A program made the translations under genes and the position numbers. A stretch of DNA of 5,388 bases from an uncultured Rickettsiales bacterium (GTDB lineage Bacteria; Pseudomonadota; Alphaproteobacteria; Rickettsiales; UBA1997). Shown in pieces: positions 5,230 through 5,388 of the stretch (positions within the stretch are counted from its first letter, which is position 1; the number at the start of each line of letters is the position of its first letter). Where the stretch lies: assembly GCA_948744995.1 (NCBI GenBank), contig CAPZCD010000062.1:1-5388 (forward strand), read 5' to 3'. The notes under the pieces were generated by a model that was not told the origin of the DNA, searched no databases, and saw only the letters and a list, made by a program, of their open reading frames with translations.

Positions 5230-5388
5230 CTAATCTTCAGTTAAGAACAATAACCTGAAATTCTTTTGGTTTATTTTATCTATAGTTTTAGATAATCTAT
5301 GAATAGAATAAACCAAAAGAAAAAGAAAAATATAAATACCAATAATATCAAAATAAATATAGCAAAAAATAATAACAATAGTAGTAAT
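5230..5388 (-). CDS. C-terminal fragment of a probable membrane protein (runs off the window)
   Basis: A minus-strand frame is open from the window edge to TAG at 5230-5232, giving 52 residues with no start seen. Its first ~28 residues are strongly hydrophobic (for example IGIYIFLFLLVYS), like one or two membrane helices. A short polar tail follows, ending RLLFLTED. An open frame this long with a helix-then-basic-tail layout is unlikely by chance in such AT-rich DNA, but short enough that it remains uncertain. Part of it is a long palindrome (5261-5321). The gene family cannot be identified. A competing plus-strand frame from ATG at 5299 reads low-complexity Lys/Asn and looks like its shadow. 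Confidence 0.45.
   Translation of the reverse strand: MTTIVIIFCYIYFDIIGIYIFLFLLVYSIHRLSKTIDKINQKNFRLLFLTED
5261..5321. repeat. Long palindrome, 15-bp perfect arms
   Basis: The arms TTCTTTTGGTTTATT (5261-5275) and AATAAACCAAAAGAA (5307-5321) are exact complements. Pairing continues inward through G-T wobbles and two mismatches to a loop near 5289-5293, so almost the whole 61 bp can fold. No U-run typical of an intrinsic terminator follows on either strand. It sits inside the minus-strand reading frame, without a stop. This is reminiscent of palindromic elements known to insert in frame in Rickettsia genes, although I see no match to a named family. Confidence 0.75.

Noticed and set aside
5299..5388. 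Plus-strand open frame starting ATG, reading MNRINQKKKK and then Lys/Asn-rich
   Set aside because: It is low complexity, has no supporting motif, starts inside the palindrome and is antisense to a more protein-like minus-strand frame.

Overview
The window is an AT-rich stretch of bacterial DNA. It holds three complete genes, all on the minus strand, and the 3' end of a fourth at the right edge. Long A/T runs, Lys/Asn/Ile-rich proteins, the absence of clear Shine-Dalgarno sites and a eukaryote-style repeat protein suggest a reduced, host-associated (intracellular or endosymbiotic) bacterium. A Rickettsiales, Holosporales or Legionellales relative is possible, but nothing here fixes the lineage. 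Genes end at ordinary stop codons, including TGA, and the standard bacterial code reads well.

Layout: positions 1-240 are non-coding apart from a short open tail at 1-42, and contain one copy of a 22-bp repeat (32-53). Positions 241-1650 (minus) encode an iron-sulfur L-serine dehydratase with an unusual Cys-rich C-terminal tail. Positions 1651-1896 are an AT-rich gap with several dyad symmetries and no gene. Positions 1897-2550 (minus) encode a charged 217-aa protein of unknown function. Positions 2559-5060 (minus) encode an 833-aa MORN-repeat protein. Its last ~120 residues carry the ordered His-Asp-Gln-Cys signature expected of a CE-clan cysteine protease, deubiquitinase or acetyltransferase. 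Positions 5061-5229 hold a plausible promoter for that gene and the second, inverted copy of the 22-bp repeat (5186-5207). Positions 5230-5388 (minus) are the C-terminus of a probable membrane protein, containing a long perfect-stem palindrome.

How the parts relate: the MORN gene and the 217-aa gene are 8 bp apart and almost certainly co-transcribed. A single-base shift in the A6 run just before the MORN stop codon would fuse them into one frame. The best reading is an effector-like locus: a MORN scaffold carrying a terminal CE-clan catalytic domain, followed by a small partner or a detached C-terminal piece. The serine dehydratase is a separate metabolic gene (serine to pyruvate plus ammonia). 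The whole 5.1-kb block lies between inverted 22-bp repeats that look like insertion-sequence ends. It may therefore be a mobile or recently rearranged cassette, but no transposase is visible here.
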